Assembly (NCBI GenBank): GCA_016234495.1
Contig: JACRBI010000054.1
Location: 124,001-188,000 of the forward strand
Reading direction: 5' to 3'
Length of the DNA stretch: 64,000 bases
Source of the DNA: Chloroflexota bacterium
Lineage (GTDB): Bacteria; Chloroflexota; Anaerolineae; Anaerolineales; Villigracilaceae
Shown here: positions 8,205 through 18,311 of the stretch, in pieces
Layout of the letters: the number at the start of each line of letters is the position of its first letter
Position numbering within the stretch: position 1 is the stretch's first letter
The notes under the pieces: generated by a model
The model's database searches: none
What the model was told of the DNA's origin: nothing
The model's input: only the letters and a program-made list of their open reading frames with translations
Translations under genes and position numbers: made by a program

Positions 8205-10169
8205 ATGTCAACTGACCTTCAAACCCGCGCAATAAATACACTTCGATTTTTATCAGCCGATGGCGTGCAGAAAGCCAACTCGGGTCATCCCGGCCTGCCA
8301 ATGGGTACCGCCGCAATGGCATATACCATCTGGACGCGCCACCTGCGCCACAACCCCCGCAACCCAAAGTGGGCGGGACGCGACCGCTTCATCCTCTCCG
8401 GCGGACATGGCTCGATGCTGCTGTATTCCCTGCTGCATCTGACAGGCTATGATGTTTCGCTTCAAGACCTGATGAACTTCCGCCAGTGGGGGAGCATTAC
8501 GCCCGGTCATCCTGAATATGGATTAACGCCCGGTGTCGAAATGACCACCGGCCCGCTCGGTCAAGGATTCGCGACAGGCGTGGGCATGGCCATTGCGGCC
8601 TCGCATCTTGCGGCAACCTTCAACCAGCGCGGACACGAAATCATTGACCCGTTCATCTATGCCATCGTCACCGACGGCGACCTGATGGAAGGTCTAACTT
8701 CAGAAGCTGCATCGTTGGCCGGGCATTTATCGCTCGGACGGCTGATCTACCTCTACGATGACAATCACATTTCCATTGACGGCTCGACCGACCTTGCCTT
8801 CACCGAAGACCGCGCCGCGCGATTCCGTTCCTATGGCTGGCAGGTTCTGCTTGTGGAAGACGGCAACGACGTGGAAGTGATTGACAAATTAATTCAAGAA
8901 GCCAAAACCGACCCGCGCCCGTCCATCATCATGTGCCGCACCATCATCGGGTTCGGCGCTCCGAACAGGCAGGGCACATCCAAGGCGCACGGCGAACCGC
9001 TGGGCGATGACGAACTCAACGCCGCAAAAGATAATCTCGGCTGGCCGAAGGAACCCCGCTTTTACATCCCTGAGGATGTGCTGGCTTTTTACCGCAAGGC
9101 AGTAGATCGCGGACACGAACTTGAATTTGATTGGGAAACCCGCCTCGACGGTTACAAACATTTGCACCCAACATTGGGCATGGAATTGATTCGCCGCTTA
9201 AATGGCGAACTGCCAAAGGATTGGGCTTCAGCCCTGCCCGTCTTCCCCGCAGATGTAAAAGGCATGGCAACCCGCGCCGCCTCCGGCAAGACCATCAATG
9301 CGATCGCACCCAAACTCCCTGAATTGATCGGCGGCTCCGCGGATTTGGCTCCATCGAACAACACAAAAATTGACGGAAGCCCCGCCTTCCAAAAAGATTC
9401 CTATGCCGGGCGCAACTTCCATTTTGGCGTGCGCGAACACGCAATGGGCGCAGCCCTCAACGGCATGGCTGTCTTCGGCGGCGTGATTCCCTACGGCGGG
9501 ACATTTCTCGTCTTCGCAGATTACGTCCGTCCGTCAATTCGCGTGGCTGCGCTCTCGCACATCCCGTCCATTTTTGTTTTCACACATGACAGTATTGGCC
9601 TCGGCGAAGACGGCCCCACTCATCAGCCGATCGAGCATTTGACCTCCTTGCGGATCATCCCCAACCTGGTGGTGATTCGCCCCGCCGATGCGAACGAAAC
9701 CGCCCAGGCATGGAAGGTCGCCATCGAGCGCCGCAACGGACCGACCGTGCTGGCGCTCACCCGCCAAAACGTTCCAACCCTGGATGCAACTCCACAGGTG
9801 GAAAAAGGCGCCTACGTTGTGAAGGATTTCGGAACCCCCGAAATGATTCTGATGGCTTCCGGCTCGGAGGTTGGTCTGATTTTTGAAGCCGCACAAAAAC
9901 TCGCGGACGAAGGCAGGGGCGTGCGCGTGGTGTCTTTCCCGAGCTGGGAACTGTTCGAGAAACAGGATGAAGCCTGGCGCGAGACTGTGCTGCCGAAAAA
10001 CATCCAGAAGAGACTCGCTGTCGAAGCGGGAGCAGGCATCGGCTGGGAGAGATACGCCAGGTCCGTCATCAGCATCGAACGCTATGGCGCATCTGCCCCG
10101 GCGAAAGTCATCTTTGAGAAGCTCGGCTTCACGGTCGAGAATGTAGTGGCGAAGGCGAAGGAATTATAG
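8205..10169 (+). CDS. tkt: Transketolase
   Basis: The thiamine-diphosphate enzyme moves two-carbon units between sugar phosphates in the non-oxidative pentose phosphate pathway. The 654-residue length is typical. The ThDP motif is [19 protein letters not shown] (about residues 153-171) with downstream DDNHISIDG, and the N-terminal [11 protein letters not shown] and pyrimidine-domain FGVREHAMG segments, which carry the catalytic glutamate, are intact. AAAGGA lies before the ATG. It heads a run of pentose phosphate genes (rpiB, transaldolase-Pgi) separated by repeats rather than terminators, so cotranscription is plausible. Confidence 0.97.
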   Translation: MSTDLQTRAINTLRFLSADGVQKANSGHPGLPMGTAAMAYTIWTRHLRHNPRNPKWAGRDRFILSGGHGSMLLYSLLHLTGYDVSLQDLMNFRQWGSITPGHPEYGLTPGVEMTTGPLGQGFATGVGMAIAASHLAATFNQRGHEIIDPFIYAIVTDGDLMEGLTSEAASLAGHLSLGRLIYLYDDNHISIDGSTDLAFTEDRAARFRSYGWQVLLVEDGNDVEVIDKLIQEAKTDPRPSIIMCRTIIGFGAPNRQGTSKAHGEPLGDDELNAAKDNLGWPKEPRFYIPEDVLAFYRKAVDRGHELEFDWETRLDGYKHLHPTLGMELIRRLNGELPKDWASALPVFPADVKGMATRAASGKTINAIAPKLPELIGGSADLAPSNNTKIDGSPAFQKDSYAGRNFHFGVREHAMGAALNGMAVFGGVIPYGGTFLVFADYVRPSIRVAALSHIPSIFVFTHDSIGLGEDGPTHQPIEHLTSLRIIPNLVVIRPADANETAQAWKVAIERRNGPTVLALTRQNVPTLDATPQVEKGAYVVKDFGTPEMILMASGSEVGLIFEAAQKLADEGRGVRVVSFPSWELFEKQDEAWRETVLPKNIQKRLAVEAGAGIGWERYARSVISIERYGASAPAKVIFEKLGFTVENVVAKAKEL

Positions 10170-10170
10170 A

Positions 10171-10256
10171 TGTCGTTGCGAGGAGGGCGTTCTTCCCGAC
10201 GAAGCAATCTCCTGTCGTGTGGGGGATTGCTTCGGGCTAGCGCCCTCGCAATGACA
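10171..10256. repeat. Dispersed palindromic repeat family A, copy 1
   Basis: The space between tkt and rpiB is almost filled by an imperfect palindrome. Its outer arms are TGTCGTTGCGAGG and CCTCGCAATGACA, and its inner arms GAAGCAATCTCC and GGGGATTGCTTC. It begins right after the tkt stop in the context TAGATGTCG. Related copies are at 24659, 49439 and 63286. Confidence 0.9.
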
Positions 10257-10267
10257 TGAGGACTATT

Positions 10268-10729
10268 ATGAAAATTGCAGTTGGCTGTGACCACGGCGGA
10301 TTCCCGCTGAAAGAAGTTGTGATCGAATCTGTGAAAGCCGCGGGGCATGAAGTGATCGACGTGGGTACGTTCAGCGCGGATGCAGTGGACTTTCCCGACT
10401 TCACAAAAAAGGTCGGTGAGAAGGTTCAAAGCGGTGAAGCCGAACGCGGAATTTTGATCTGCGGCTCGGGCATTGGAGCGGCGATTGCAGCCAACAAGAT
10501 GAAAGGCATTTACGCATCGGTCTGCCACGACACGTATTCCGCCGCGCAGGGCGTGATGCACGACGCGATGAATGTGCTCTGCCTCGGCGGGCGTGTGATC
10601 GGACCTGAGTTGGTGAAGGTGCTCGTGCCTGCATTTTTGAATGCGCGTTACCTCGGCGATGATGCTGGCGGCGAAAGACTCGCGCGGCGTGTCAATAAGA
10701 TCAAGGCGATGGAAGATGAAAGTCAGTAA
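10268..10729 (+). CDS. rpiB: Ribose-5-phosphate isomerase B
   Basis: The enzyme interconverts ribose 5-phosphate and ribulose 5-phosphate. The 153-residue product has the RpiB/LacAB start KIAVGCDHGGFPLKE, with the Cys-Asp-His-Gly block, and ILICGSGIGAAIAANKMKG, which carries the active-site cysteine, and ends with the usual arginine-rich tail. The ATG at 10268 with AGGA five bases upstream is preferred to the ATG at 10256, which lies in the edge of the family A repeat. It sits between transketolase and transaldolase-Pgi, consistent with one pentose phosphate operon. Confidence 0.95.
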   Translation: MKIAVGCDHGGFPLKEVVIESVKAAGHEVIDVGTFSADAVDFPDFTKKVGEKVQSGEAERGILICGSGIGAAIAANKMKGIYASVCHDTYSAAQGVMHDAMNVLCLGGRVIGPELVKVLVPAFLNARYLGDDAGGERLARRVNKIKAMEDESQ

Positions 10730-10741
10730 TTGGTAAGCAGT

Positions 10742-10775
10742 AATTACCAATTACCAATTACCAATTACCAATTAC
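10742..10775. repeat. AATTACC heptamer tandem repeat
   Basis: Four perfect AATTACC units plus a partial fifth lie directly after rpiB. The inverted form GTAATTGGTAA overlaps the rpiB stop region just upstream, so the transcript could form a hairpin here. Confidence 0.85.
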
Positions 10776-10802
10776 GCACTTTACAAGGAGCAACGCTTTA
10801 TC

Positions 10803-13526
10803 ATGTCTGAATCTATTAAGAAACTAACCTCCCTCGGCCAATCCCTCTGGTATGACAACATCCAAAGGAAGCTCATCGAAAACGGCGAACTCAAAGCCAT
10901 GATTCAACGCGGAGATATTCGCGGTGTGACCTCCAACCCGACCATTTTTCAGAACGCGATCGCAAAGACCAACGACTACGACGCCGCGTTGATTCCGCTG
11001 GCGTGGTCAGGCTGGGACGCGGAAAAAATCTTCTGGCAGTTGGCGATTGAGGATATTCAAGAAGCCTGCGACCTCTTCCGCCCGTTGTACGACGAGACCA
11101 AAGGCGGCGACGGCTATGTGAGTCTCGAGGTCAGCCCGTATCTCGCAAACGAAACCGATGCCACAGCCAAACAAGCCAAAGAACTTTGGGAGCGAGTCAA
11201 CCGCCCGAATTTGATGGTGAAGATTCCCGCCACAAAAGCGGGCATCCCTGCCATTCGCCAGACCATCGCTGCGGGAATCAATGTCAATGTCACATTGATA
11301 TTTTCGCTTGAGCGATATGCCGAAGTGATGGACGCATATCTTTCGGGTTTGGAAGACCGCGCCTCGCAGAACCTTCCCGTGAACATGATCGCATCTGTCG
11401 CGTCGTTTTTTGTTTCGCGCGTGGACACAAAAATTGACCCGAAACTTCCAAATGATTCAAACCTGCTTGGCAAAGCGGCTATCGCGAATGCCAAACTGGC
11501 ATACGCCGCCTTTGAAGAAATTTTTACCTCCGCGCGTTTCGCAACCCTCAAGGCTCGTTTTGGCGCGCGCGTTCAGCGCCCGCTGTGGGCTTCGACGGGT
11601 ACGAAGAATCCCGCATACTCTGACACAGTTTACGTTGATAACCTCATCGGCCCCGACACAGTTAACACCGTGCCGCCCGCCACGCTCGATGCCTTCCGCG
11701 ATCACGGCAACGCATCCATCACCATCACGCGCGGATTGGATGAAGCGAAGAATCAAATCGCTGAACTTGAATCCGCTGGCATATCCATGAAGCAGGTCAC
11801 TGATGAATTGGAAGACGAAGGCGTCAAATCTTTTGCGGATGCGTTCAAGGTCTTGCTGGATGTGGTTGAGGATCGGAGGAAGAGCGCCGTATCATCCATT
11901 AACCCTCTGGCTGATTCTGTTGCCAAACGTTTAGCCACGCTGGAAGCGGACTCAGTCGCCGCCCGCATCTGGTCGCACGACCCCGCGCTCTGGGCGGACG
12001 ATGAAGCAGGCCAGGCCGAAGTCAAGATTCGACTCGGCTGGCTGCATTCCATCGAAGATGCGCGCGCACGGCTCGACGGATATACCTCCTTTGCGAAGCA
12101 AATCCACGCCGAAGGCATTGACCGCGTCCTCGTGATTGGCATGGGTGGCTCGTCATTGACTGCTGAAGTCTTGAGTTCATTGTTGGCTGCGTCCCCCCTC
12201 CGCCTCCCCCCATTTTCAGGGAAAATGGGGGGAGAGAAAGAGGGGGGCATGAGCCTTGCGATTCTTGATTCCACAGACCCACAGCAAGTTGCCCAAGCCG
12301 CAAAAGATTTTCCGCCCGGAAAATCTTTATACATCCTCGCCAGTAAATCGGGCGGCACTGCCGAGTTGCTTGCGGCATTTGATTATTTTTGGGAACTCAG
12401 CAAAGGCGATGGTTCGCGCTTCATGGTCACCACTGATGCGGGTACATCGCTGGAAAAACTTGCCAAAGAGCGCGGCTTCCGAAAAGTGTTCAACGCCGAC
12501 CCAATGGTGGGCGGACGATTTTCCGCGTTGACCGATTTTGGTCTTGTCCCTGCGGCATTGCTCGGCATGGACATTGAAAAGCTGTTGAGTTCGGCTGAGA
12601 AAATTCAAAAGGCTTCAAGGGATAACCGCAGCGCTGGCTTTGCGCTGGGCGCCCTGCTCGCTGAGTCTGTCCTCGCAGGCAGAGACAAGCTCACAGTTTT
12701 GGCTGATGCGCCTGTTTCCGCGTTTGCAGGCTGGATCGAGCAGGTCATTGCTGAGTCCAGCGGCAAACACCAAAAGGGAATGCTTCCCGTTCCGCTCGAG
12801 CCGCTCGCCGCGCCGGAGATGTACGGGGATGACCGCCTGTTTGTGTATCTCCGTCAGACTGGCGAATTTGACTCCAACGTGACCGCGCTCAAAGCCGCAG
12901 GTTTCCCCGTTATCCAATTACCAATTACTAATCTCTATGACGTTGGCGCGGAATTCTTCCGCTGGGAGATTGCTGTTTCGGTTTTGTGTCATGTGCTGGG
13001 TATCAATGCTTTTGACCAGCCCGATGTGCAGGACAGCAAACTTCGCACCATTGCAAAGATAAAGGATTTTCAGGCGACGGGTAAACTCGCCGAAGTGGAT
13101 TTGGTGAACGCCGGCGATGCGAAACCTGCGTTGAGTAAATTCCTCGCAGATGCAAAGCCCGGGGATTTTGTGACCATCAATGCATACATCCCGCGTAATC
13201 AGGAAATGGTCGATGCTTTGCAGGCGCTGCGGGTTGCCATTCGCGCAAAAACGAAATGTGCCGTGTCTGCTGGCTTTGGCCCGCGCTTCCAACATTCAAC
13301 GGGACAGTTCCACAAGGGCGGCCCCAATAAAGGCTTGTTCATTCAGGTTGTGTACGATGCACAGAACGACATGGACATCCCGAATCAAGGCATGACTTTC
13401 GGCACGCTCATCCGCGCGCAGGCATTGGGTGACTACGAAGCATTAGTCGCCGCGGGAAGGCGCACTCTGCGGGTTTTACTCTCGTCACCTGCCGACCTGC
13501 CCAAATTGGCGGACGCGCTGAAGTGA
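10803..13526 (+). CDS. tal-pgi: Bifunctional transaldolase / glucose-6-phosphate isomerase
   Basis: One 907-residue polypeptide joins an N-terminal transaldolase (about 1-365; [17 protein letters not shown] and the Schiff-base lysine in [11 protein letters not shown]) to a C-terminal phosphoglucose isomerase (about 390-905; [39 protein letters not shown]). The fusion would link pentose phosphate flow to hexose phosphate isomerisation. AAGGAG lies before the ATG. An extra proline/glycine-rich stretch of about 18 residues (about 464-482) is encoded by a palindromic DNA element at 12193-12247 that looks inserted in frame. The final codons overlap the start of the pterin dehydratase gene by four bases. 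Confidence 0.95.
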   Translation: MSESIKKLTSLGQSLWYDNIQRKLIENGELKAMIQRGDIRGVTSNPTIFQNAIAKTNDYDAALIPLAWSGWDAEKIFWQLAIEDIQEACDLFRPLYDETKGGDGYVSLEVSPYLANETDATAKQAKELWERVNRPNLMVKIPATKAGIPAIRQTIAAGINVNVTLIFSLERYAEVMDAYLSGLEDRASQNLPVNMIASVASFFVSRVDTKIDPKLPNDSNLLGKAAIANAKLAYAAFEEIFTSARFATLKARFGARVQRPLWASTGTKNPAYSDTVYVDNLIGPDTVNTVPPATLDAFRDHGNASITITRGLDEAKNQIAELESAGISMKQVTDELEDEGVKSFADAFKVLLDVVEDRRKSAVSSINPLADSVAKRLATLEADSVAARIWSHDPALWADDEAGQAEVKIRLGWLHSIEDARARLDGYTSFAKQIHAEGIDRVLVIGMGGSSLTAEVLSSLLAASPLRLPPFSGKMGGEKEGGMSLAILDSTDPQQVAQAAKDFPPGKSLYILASKSGGTAELLAAFDYFWELSKGDGSRFMVTTDAGTSLEKLAKERGFRKVFNADPMVGGRFSALTDFGLVPAALLGMDIEKLLSSAEKIQKASRDNRSAGFALGALLAESVLAGRDKLTVLADAPVSAFAGWIEQVIAESSGKHQKGMLPVPLEPLAAPEMYGDDRLFVYLRQTGEFDSNVTALKAAGFPVIQLPITNLYDVGAEFFRWEIAVSVLCHVLGINAFDQPDVQDSKLRTIAKIKDFQATGKLAEVDLVNAGDAKPALSKFLADAKPGDFVTINAYIPRNQEMVDALQALRVAIRAKTKCAVSAGFGPRFQHSTGQFHKGGPNKGLFIQVVYDAQNDMDIPNQGMTFGTLIRAQALGDYEALVAAGRRTLRVLLSSPADLPKLADALK
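12193..12247. repeat. Palindromic element inserted in frame within the isomerase coding region
   Basis: Two nested perfect inverted repeats are present. The inner arms TCCCCCCATTTTC (12205-12217) and GAAAATGGGGGGA (12221-12233) are separated by three bases, and the outer arms CCCCCCTC (12193-12200) pair with GAGGGGGG (12240-12247). The reading frame runs through it, encoding [17 protein letters not shown], a low-complexity segment unlike the flanking isomerase sequence. Confidence 0.85.
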
Positions 13527-13861
13527 TCAACCTTGCGGCTGGACAATGTGTAGCCTGTCGCGGCGGCGAGCCGACTTTGGCCAACGATGAGGTCGAAGAT
13601 TTGCTGTTCCATGTCATCGGCTGGCAGGTTGTAGATGCGGACAAAGTTAAACGCATCGAGAAAGCTTTCAAGTTCAAGAACTTTGCAGAAGCGATGGAAT
13701 TCACAAACAAACTTGCGGCCATCGCCGAAGAGCAGGGACATCACCCGCGCATTATCACCGAGTGGGGCGGGGTTACCGTCCAATGGTGGACGCATGTGAT
13801 TCAAGGCTTGCACCGCAATGATTTCATCATGGCGGCGAAGACAGATGAATTGTTTGGTTAA
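13523..13861 (+). CDS. phhB: Pterin-4-alpha-carbinolamine dehydratase
   Basis: The enzyme dehydrates 4a-hydroxytetrahydropterin; bacterial members also act in other pterin recycling. The 112-residue product carries the family core EEQGHHPRI and [16 protein letters not shown] with the catalytic histidines. The N-terminal [21 protein letters not shown] with its two cysteines is common in environmental homologues. The start is a GTG whose last bases overlap the TGA of the tal-pgi gene, so translation is probably coupled. No aromatic amino acid hydroxylase is in the window, so its pterin partner is unknown. Confidence 0.88.
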   Translation: MINLAAGQCVACRGGEPTLANDEVEDLLFHVIGWQVVDADKVKRIEKAFKFKNFAEAMEFTNKLAAIAEEQGHHPRIITEWGGVTVQWWTHVIQGLHRNDFIMAAKTDELFG

Positions 13862-13863
13862 GA

Positions 13864-13895
13864 AAAAACGGCTCTGAAATTTCAGAGCCGTTTTT
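13864..13895. terminator. Bidirectional terminator
   Basis: A perfect 32-base palindrome with arms AAAAACGGCTCTGAAA gives a hairpin flanked by A on one side and T on the other. It closes the rightward phhB transcript and the leftward FGE-like gene. Confidence 0.93.
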
Positions 13896-13930
13896 GATTG
13901 ATGTTGGATTGACCGTGGATTACCTGAAAT

Positions 13931-14833
13931 TTATGGCGCGACTGTGCTTTGTGCGCAGCGGAAACCGCCATAGTCCGTGCCGGCTTCGGGGATATACCAG
14001 CTTCGGTCGGTGGTACGGACGCCGGCGGCAGTACTGAACCACGAACCGCCCCGTAAAACGCGGAAGTCACCAACTCCCGGCCCGCGGGGATTCGTCAGCG
14101 GAGAGGCGCTGTAATAGGCCTGATCGTACCAGTCATTGACCCATTCCGCGACATTGCCGGCCATATCCAATGCGCTGTAAATGCTGGCGCCGGCCGGGTA
14201 ACTTCCCACCGGAGCGACAGCTCCATACCGGTCATCCACATTCGTATCTTCCCAATTCAACCGGGAATTTCGGTCGGCGAAATTCACCAGGTCGCCGGTA
14301 GGGGGCTGGTTGCCCCAGGGATAAACTCGCTCATCGGTGCCGCGTGCTGCCTTCTCCCATTCCGCTTCTGTCGGCAGGCGACTCCCCACCCAGGCACAAT
14401 ACTCAGCCGCCTGTTCCCAAGAGACTCCGTCTGCTGCCTGACGTCCGGATCTGGCCGGGGTGAAGCGGGCGAACATCGTATAAGTTACTTCAGTTTGATC
14501 GATCCAATAAGCATCGAGGTAGACCTCATGTGCTGGCTGTTCGTCCGGGTCGCCGCTGCTGCTGCCCATGATGAAAGCTCCCTTCGGCACATAGACCATT
14601 GCCATCCCATCCTTGGGGCGAATCCAGGTTGATCCAATTTCACCCTCTGGCGTGATAGTTGGCAGTGGAGTTTCGCTTGGGGTTGGAGTTTGGGTGGGAG
14701 TCAGCGTCTGAGTAGGGAGCGGAGTCTCTGTGGGGGGCGGCAACGTCGGCGCGGGGAGTGTTGGTTCGGCCTGGGCGCAGGCTGCCAACAGCATAGTCAG
14801 CAGGCAGTACAGGCCGGGAAATTTTTTATTCAT
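13931..14833 (-). CDS. Secreted lipoprotein with FGE-sulfatase (SUMF1-like) domain, probably non-catalytic
   Basis: The 300-residue product begins with a lipoprotein signal ending in the lipobox LLAAC, then a Pro/Thr-rich linker (about residues 25-60), then a C-type-lectin-like formylglycine-generating-enzyme fold (about 70-298; GAFIMGSS, RLPTEAEWEKAARG, YPWGNQPP, GNVAEWVNDW, RVLRGGSWF, GGFRCA). True FGE has two active cysteines; here GFRC is kept but the other position, in RTTDRS, has no cysteine. A binding or structural role on the cell surface is therefore more likely. The ATG at 14833, with AAGGA about eight bases upstream, gives the signal peptide; the longer frame from 14902 would bury it. 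Confidence 0.85.
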   Translation of the reverse strand: MNKKFPGLYCLLTMLLAACAQAEPTLPAPTLPPPTETPLPTQTLTPTQTPTPSETPLPTITPEGEIGSTWIRPKDGMAMVYVPKGAFIMGSSSGDPDEQPAHEVYLDAYWIDQTEVTYTMFARFTPARSGRQAADGVSWEQAAEYCAWVGSRLPTEAEWEKAARGTDERVYPWGNQPPTGDLVNFADRNSRLNWEDTNVDDRYGAVAPVGSYPAGASIYSALDMAGNVAEWVNDWYDQAYYSASPLTNPRGPGVGDFRVLRGGSWFSTAAGVRTTDRSWYIPEAGTDYGGFRCAQSTVAP

Positions 14834-14953
14834 GTGAGCATTCCTTGTTTGGAAGTCTTGGAGAGCCATCACAATTCTACAAGTTTCCACCTGAGGAATC
14901 ACCTGTCATTTGTCACCAAAGAGAAAAAAGAACAAAATTCGTCTGCTGTAGTT

Positions 14954-16519
14954 TTATATCCTTGAAGCCCGTCTTTTCTTTGCGGCAGTATCCAGAGTTA
15001 GAATCAACTGTATAACGGGTTTAAGATTCCCTCCCCAGCCCATGATTTCCCCCAATAATGCGTAAAATCCCTTTGGCTGTTTTGTAAATTCAATGGCTGA
15101 TGAAAAATCAATAATTCGGTTGTCGAGCGCATATTTGTAACGGCTTAATTTAGATACTTTTGGTTCTGCGTTTAAAAACGAACGCAGCAGTTCGCGCTCC
15201 TCTACGGTCAGCCACTGTGGAAGGTCGGAGGTCGCTTTGAAATCGCATAAGAGCGCCAGGTCCCGTAGCTGCTCCTTGTGTTCTTCCTCCAAAGTGTTTT
15301 CTTTTGCCGCAAAATACTCCACATCCGGATCCACGTGAATCAAAGGCTTTAACCAGAGTCGATTTACAACTGTTCGAATGGCATTTTTTATGCTTGGAGT
15401 TGAAAAATTCTGGAGCAGGTATTCATAGAGGCGGTTTTCCCATTCGTAGGAAACATCCGGTCCAATGCGGATGGCGTCGCACGCGCCAAGCGCCGGCAGG
15501 ATCGGGGTGCCGCATGTAAGGAGGAATGCATCCTCTCCCATGGCTTTCCGCATGGAAATTAAGCATTGGCGGTAGGCAGCTTCACGAGGCATATTGACGT
15601 GCCTTCTTCCTTTCATGGCCCCGCCATAAAGGAAATCTAATTTAAAGTAGTCAAACCCCCAGCTGCGCACCTGTTTCATCAGCGCCTCCAGCCACAAGAT
15701 TACATCAGGATGCGAAACGTCGAGGGCGAACAGATCCTGTCCCCAGTAATTAAAGCCTGGTGAAATGTAGTTCCTTTTTTCATCTTTTAAAAGCCAATCG
15801 TGATGTTCGCGGAATAACTGCGAAGATTTCGCCACAAGCAAAGGCGCAAGCCATAACCCCGCCCGCCGTCCTGTGGATTTAATTTTTTCCGCCAGCGCCG
15901 CCATCCCTGACGGAAACTTTTCGTTGGCTTCCCAGTCGCCTATATCTTTTTGCCAGCCATCATCCACCTGCAACACATCGAACGGCAAGTCTCCGAGTCC
16001 GTCGAAAACTTGATGAAGAATCTTTTCATTGATTTCCAAATACAGGCTGTACCACGAACACCAGACACGCGGCACATGATCTTTAACTGCCATGCCAAAT
16101 CGGATGCCAAGTTGTTGGACGTATTCATCAAAGACTTTGCTTTCACTCCCGTATGCAATGAACCACTCAACCTCATCCGCTTCGCTCCGGCCTGTGAGCT
16201 GGTTCTGCAAAAGGAACACATGCGTATCTGTGGCAAGCGCGCCAAGCAGCAGGATGTTTCCATCCTCAAATTCAACTGCCCCCAGCCACGATCCATGCGG
16301 ATTGGGTTCGCGCGCATAAACGGCATCCGTTTGGTAGGGGTGAAAGGAAACGGGTTTCTGCATGGGAAAGGGTGTGACGTCAGTCCACGCCGCCAGCGAC
16401 CACGACTGCCAGCCGTGGCGGTAATATTTCAACGGAGTTGAAGGCAGTTCGATTTGGATCTCTGCCGCGCGGATGATTTTGGGTGTCCCCTGAATATCAG
16501 TGAATTGAAGTTGTGTCAT
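14954..16519 (-). CDS. Alpha-galactosidase-like glycoside hydrolase (GH36/clan D type), copy 1
   Basis: The predicted cytoplasmic 521-residue enzyme has an N-terminal beta-sandwich (WQSWSLAAWTD near residue 38) and a TIM barrel with VWCSWYSLY, FDVLQVDDGWQKDIGDWE, the nucleophile motif YFKLDFLYGG (Asp295) and the acid/base motif RIGPDVS (Asp355). These residues identify clan GH-D alpha-galactosidases that remove terminal alpha-galactose from oligosaccharides. No signal peptide is seen. It lies 26 bases downstream of a close paralogue on the same strand, so the two look like a tandem duplication in one operon. Confidence 0.87.
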   Translation of the reverse strand: MTQLQFTDIQGTPKIIRAAEIQIELPSTPLKYYRHGWQSWSLAAWTDVTPFPMQKPVSFHPYQTDAVYAREPNPHGSWLGAVEFEDGNILLLGALATDTHVFLLQNQLTGRSEADEVEWFIAYGSESKVFDEYVQQLGIRFGMAVKDHVPRVWCSWYSLYLEINEKILHQVFDGLGDLPFDVLQVDDGWQKDIGDWEANEKFPSGMAALAEKIKSTGRRAGLWLAPLLVAKSSQLFREHHDWLLKDEKRNYISPGFNYWGQDLFALDVSHPDVILWLEALMKQVRSWGFDYFKLDFLYGGAMKGRRHVNMPREAAYRQCLISMRKAMGEDAFLLTCGTPILPALGACDAIRIGPDVSYEWENRLYEYLLQNFSTPSIKNAIRTVVNRLWLKPLIHVDPDVEYFAAKENTLEEEHKEQLRDLALLCDFKATSDLPQWLTVEERELLRSFLNAEPKVSKLSRYKYALDNRIIDFSSAIEFTKQPKGFYALLGEIMGWGGNLKPVIQLILTLDTAAKKRRASRI

Positions 16520-16545
16520 GGGTCTCAGTTTGGGTTTTAAATTTT

Positions 16546-18114
16546 TTAACTCGATCTTCTCTTAAGGAACTTCCCAAGGTTAAGAATCTTATACAAGCGC
16601 AGGATGAAGTAACGATCACCCAGCCAGCCTACGCATTTGCCCCATAAGGCTGTCAACCCTTTGGGGACATTGGGCAGGGGAATCGCGGAAGCAAAATCCA
16701 CGATGCGGTCGTCAATGTGGAAGATGTAGCGCCCTGCTCGTTCGATCTTCGATTTCACACCCAGAAAGGAACGTAACTCATCCATCTCGCTGTGAGACAG
16801 CCATTGCGGCAGGTCTGAAGTTGCCTTGAACTCGCAGATGTGCGCCAGGTCTTGCAGAAGCGTTCTCTGCTCCTGAGTCAATTGGTTTTCCTTCGACTCA
16901 AAATAGCTGACATCCGGGTCGATGTGCAGCAGGGGTTTCAACCAAAAGCGGTGCAGCACCGTGCGGATGGCGTTCTTTGTACCCGGGATGGTGGGGTTGT
17001 AAAGCAGGTACGCGTCGCGATATTTTTCCCAAAAAAAGGAAACATCCGGCCCGATGCGGATCGCGTCACATAACCCGATGGCTGGCAGGATGGGCGTGCC
17101 GCAGGTCAGGAAAAATGCGTCCGTGCCCATGGCTTCGCGTAAGAGTCGCAGGCACTCGCGATACGCAGCCTCGCGCGGCATATCTTTGTGCCGCCTGCCT
17201 TTCAGCGCGCCCGCGTAGAGGAAGTCAAGTTTGAGGTAGTCAAAGCCCCAGGCGCGGACCTGCTTCATGAGGCCGATCAACCATGCGGCTGCGTCAGGAT
17301 GCGTTGTGTCCAGAGCGTACAGCCGCTCGCCCCAATTAAATCCAGCAGAGACGAATCGTCCGCTTTCGTCGCGCAAGAACCAATCAGAATGATTTCGAAA
17401 AAGTTTTGACGACTTGGTCGCGATCAGCGGCGCGAGCCACAAGCCTGCCTGCCGCCCGGTAGCTTTGATCTTGTCTGCCAGCGCCTTCATGCCCGCAGGG
17501 AATTTTCGGTTTTGCTCCCAATCGCCAACATCCATTTGCCAGCCGTCGTCCACCTGCAAAACATCAAAGGGCAGATCTCCGAGTTCGTTGAAAATTTTGT
17601 ACAGGCTCTGTTCTTCAATTGAATAATACAGGCTGTACCACGAACACCAAACGCGCGGCGCATCTTTCTTTTTGATTTCAGCATCGGGCGCCAGGCGGAT
17701 TTTCAATTGAGCTGCATATTCCTCGAACAGATCATCTTCCTGACCGAAGGCAATGAACCATTCGATTTCATCCGCCTCACTCCGCCCTGACAATTGATCC
17801 TGGACGAGGGAGACATTCGTGTCTGTGGCAAGCGCTCCGAGCAGAAGCACATTTCCATCCGCGAACTCCACTGCGCCCAGCCATGAACCGTTCAGATATT
17901 TTTTGTAAACATGTTGGGCATCCACCTGCAACGGATGAAAAATGGCGGGCATCTGCACAGGCAGCGGGCTTGGGTCCGTCCATGCCGCCAGCGACCACGA
18001 TTGCCAGCCGTGACGGTAATACTTAATGGGCGTTGACGGTAATTGAATTGACAATTCTTTCGCTTTAATTATTTTTGAATTAACTTGAACATCAGTGATC
18101 TGAATGAGTGGCAT
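16546..18114 (-). CDS. Alpha-galactosidase-like glycoside hydrolase (GH36/clan D type), copy 2
   Basis: The 522-residue paralogue of the downstream gene has the same order of motifs: WQSWSLAAWTD, VWCSWYSLYY, FDVLQVDDGWQMDVGDWE, LKLDFLYAG with nucleophile Asp297, and RIGPDVSFFWE with acid/base Asp357. Both catalytic residues are intact in both copies, so neither is a relic. The start is the ATG at 18114, preceded by GAGGC; a longer frame from 18189 adds a poorly conserved N terminus. It would be the first gene of the leftward pair. Substrate differences between the copies cannot be read from sequence. Confidence 0.87.
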   Translation of the reverse strand: MPLIQITDVQVNSKIIKAKELSIQLPSTPIKYYRHGWQSWSLAAWTDPSPLPVQMPAIFHPLQVDAQHVYKKYLNGSWLGAVEFADGNVLLLGALATDTNVSLVQDQLSGRSEADEIEWFIAFGQEDDLFEEYAAQLKIRLAPDAEIKKKDAPRVWCSWYSLYYSIEEQSLYKIFNELGDLPFDVLQVDDGWQMDVGDWEQNRKFPAGMKALADKIKATGRQAGLWLAPLIATKSSKLFRNHSDWFLRDESGRFVSAGFNWGERLYALDTTHPDAAAWLIGLMKQVRAWGFDYLKLDFLYAGALKGRRHKDMPREAAYRECLRLLREAMGTDAFFLTCGTPILPAIGLCDAIRIGPDVSFFWEKYRDAYLLYNPTIPGTKNAIRTVLHRFWLKPLLHIDPDVSYFESKENQLTQEQRTLLQDLAHICEFKATSDLPQWLSHSEMDELRSFLGVKSKIERAGRYIFHIDDRIVDFASAIPLPNVPKGLTALWGKCVGWLGDRYFILRLYKILNLGKFLKRRSS

Positions 18115-18311
18115 GAAGATGCCTCGTTTTGAAAATTTGTCAGTTGAAAAAGAACTCCTAAGGACGAGCATAATACTCGAAATAAGCATGATTGGATAGG
18201 TGACAGGAAAATTATATTAATCATGCAGGTGAGTAACATTTTTGGCGATGGTTAAGAAGGAAGTGATAAAGGATATGCAGCTTTCAAGGATTTTAAAAAA
18301 TACCTTTTCAA

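Noticed and set aside
12910..12933. AATTACCAATTACT words inside tal-pgi resembling the heptamer array at 10742
   Set aside because: The encoded segment [13 protein letters not shown] fits the isomerase family without extra length, so this is probably chance rather than an insertion.
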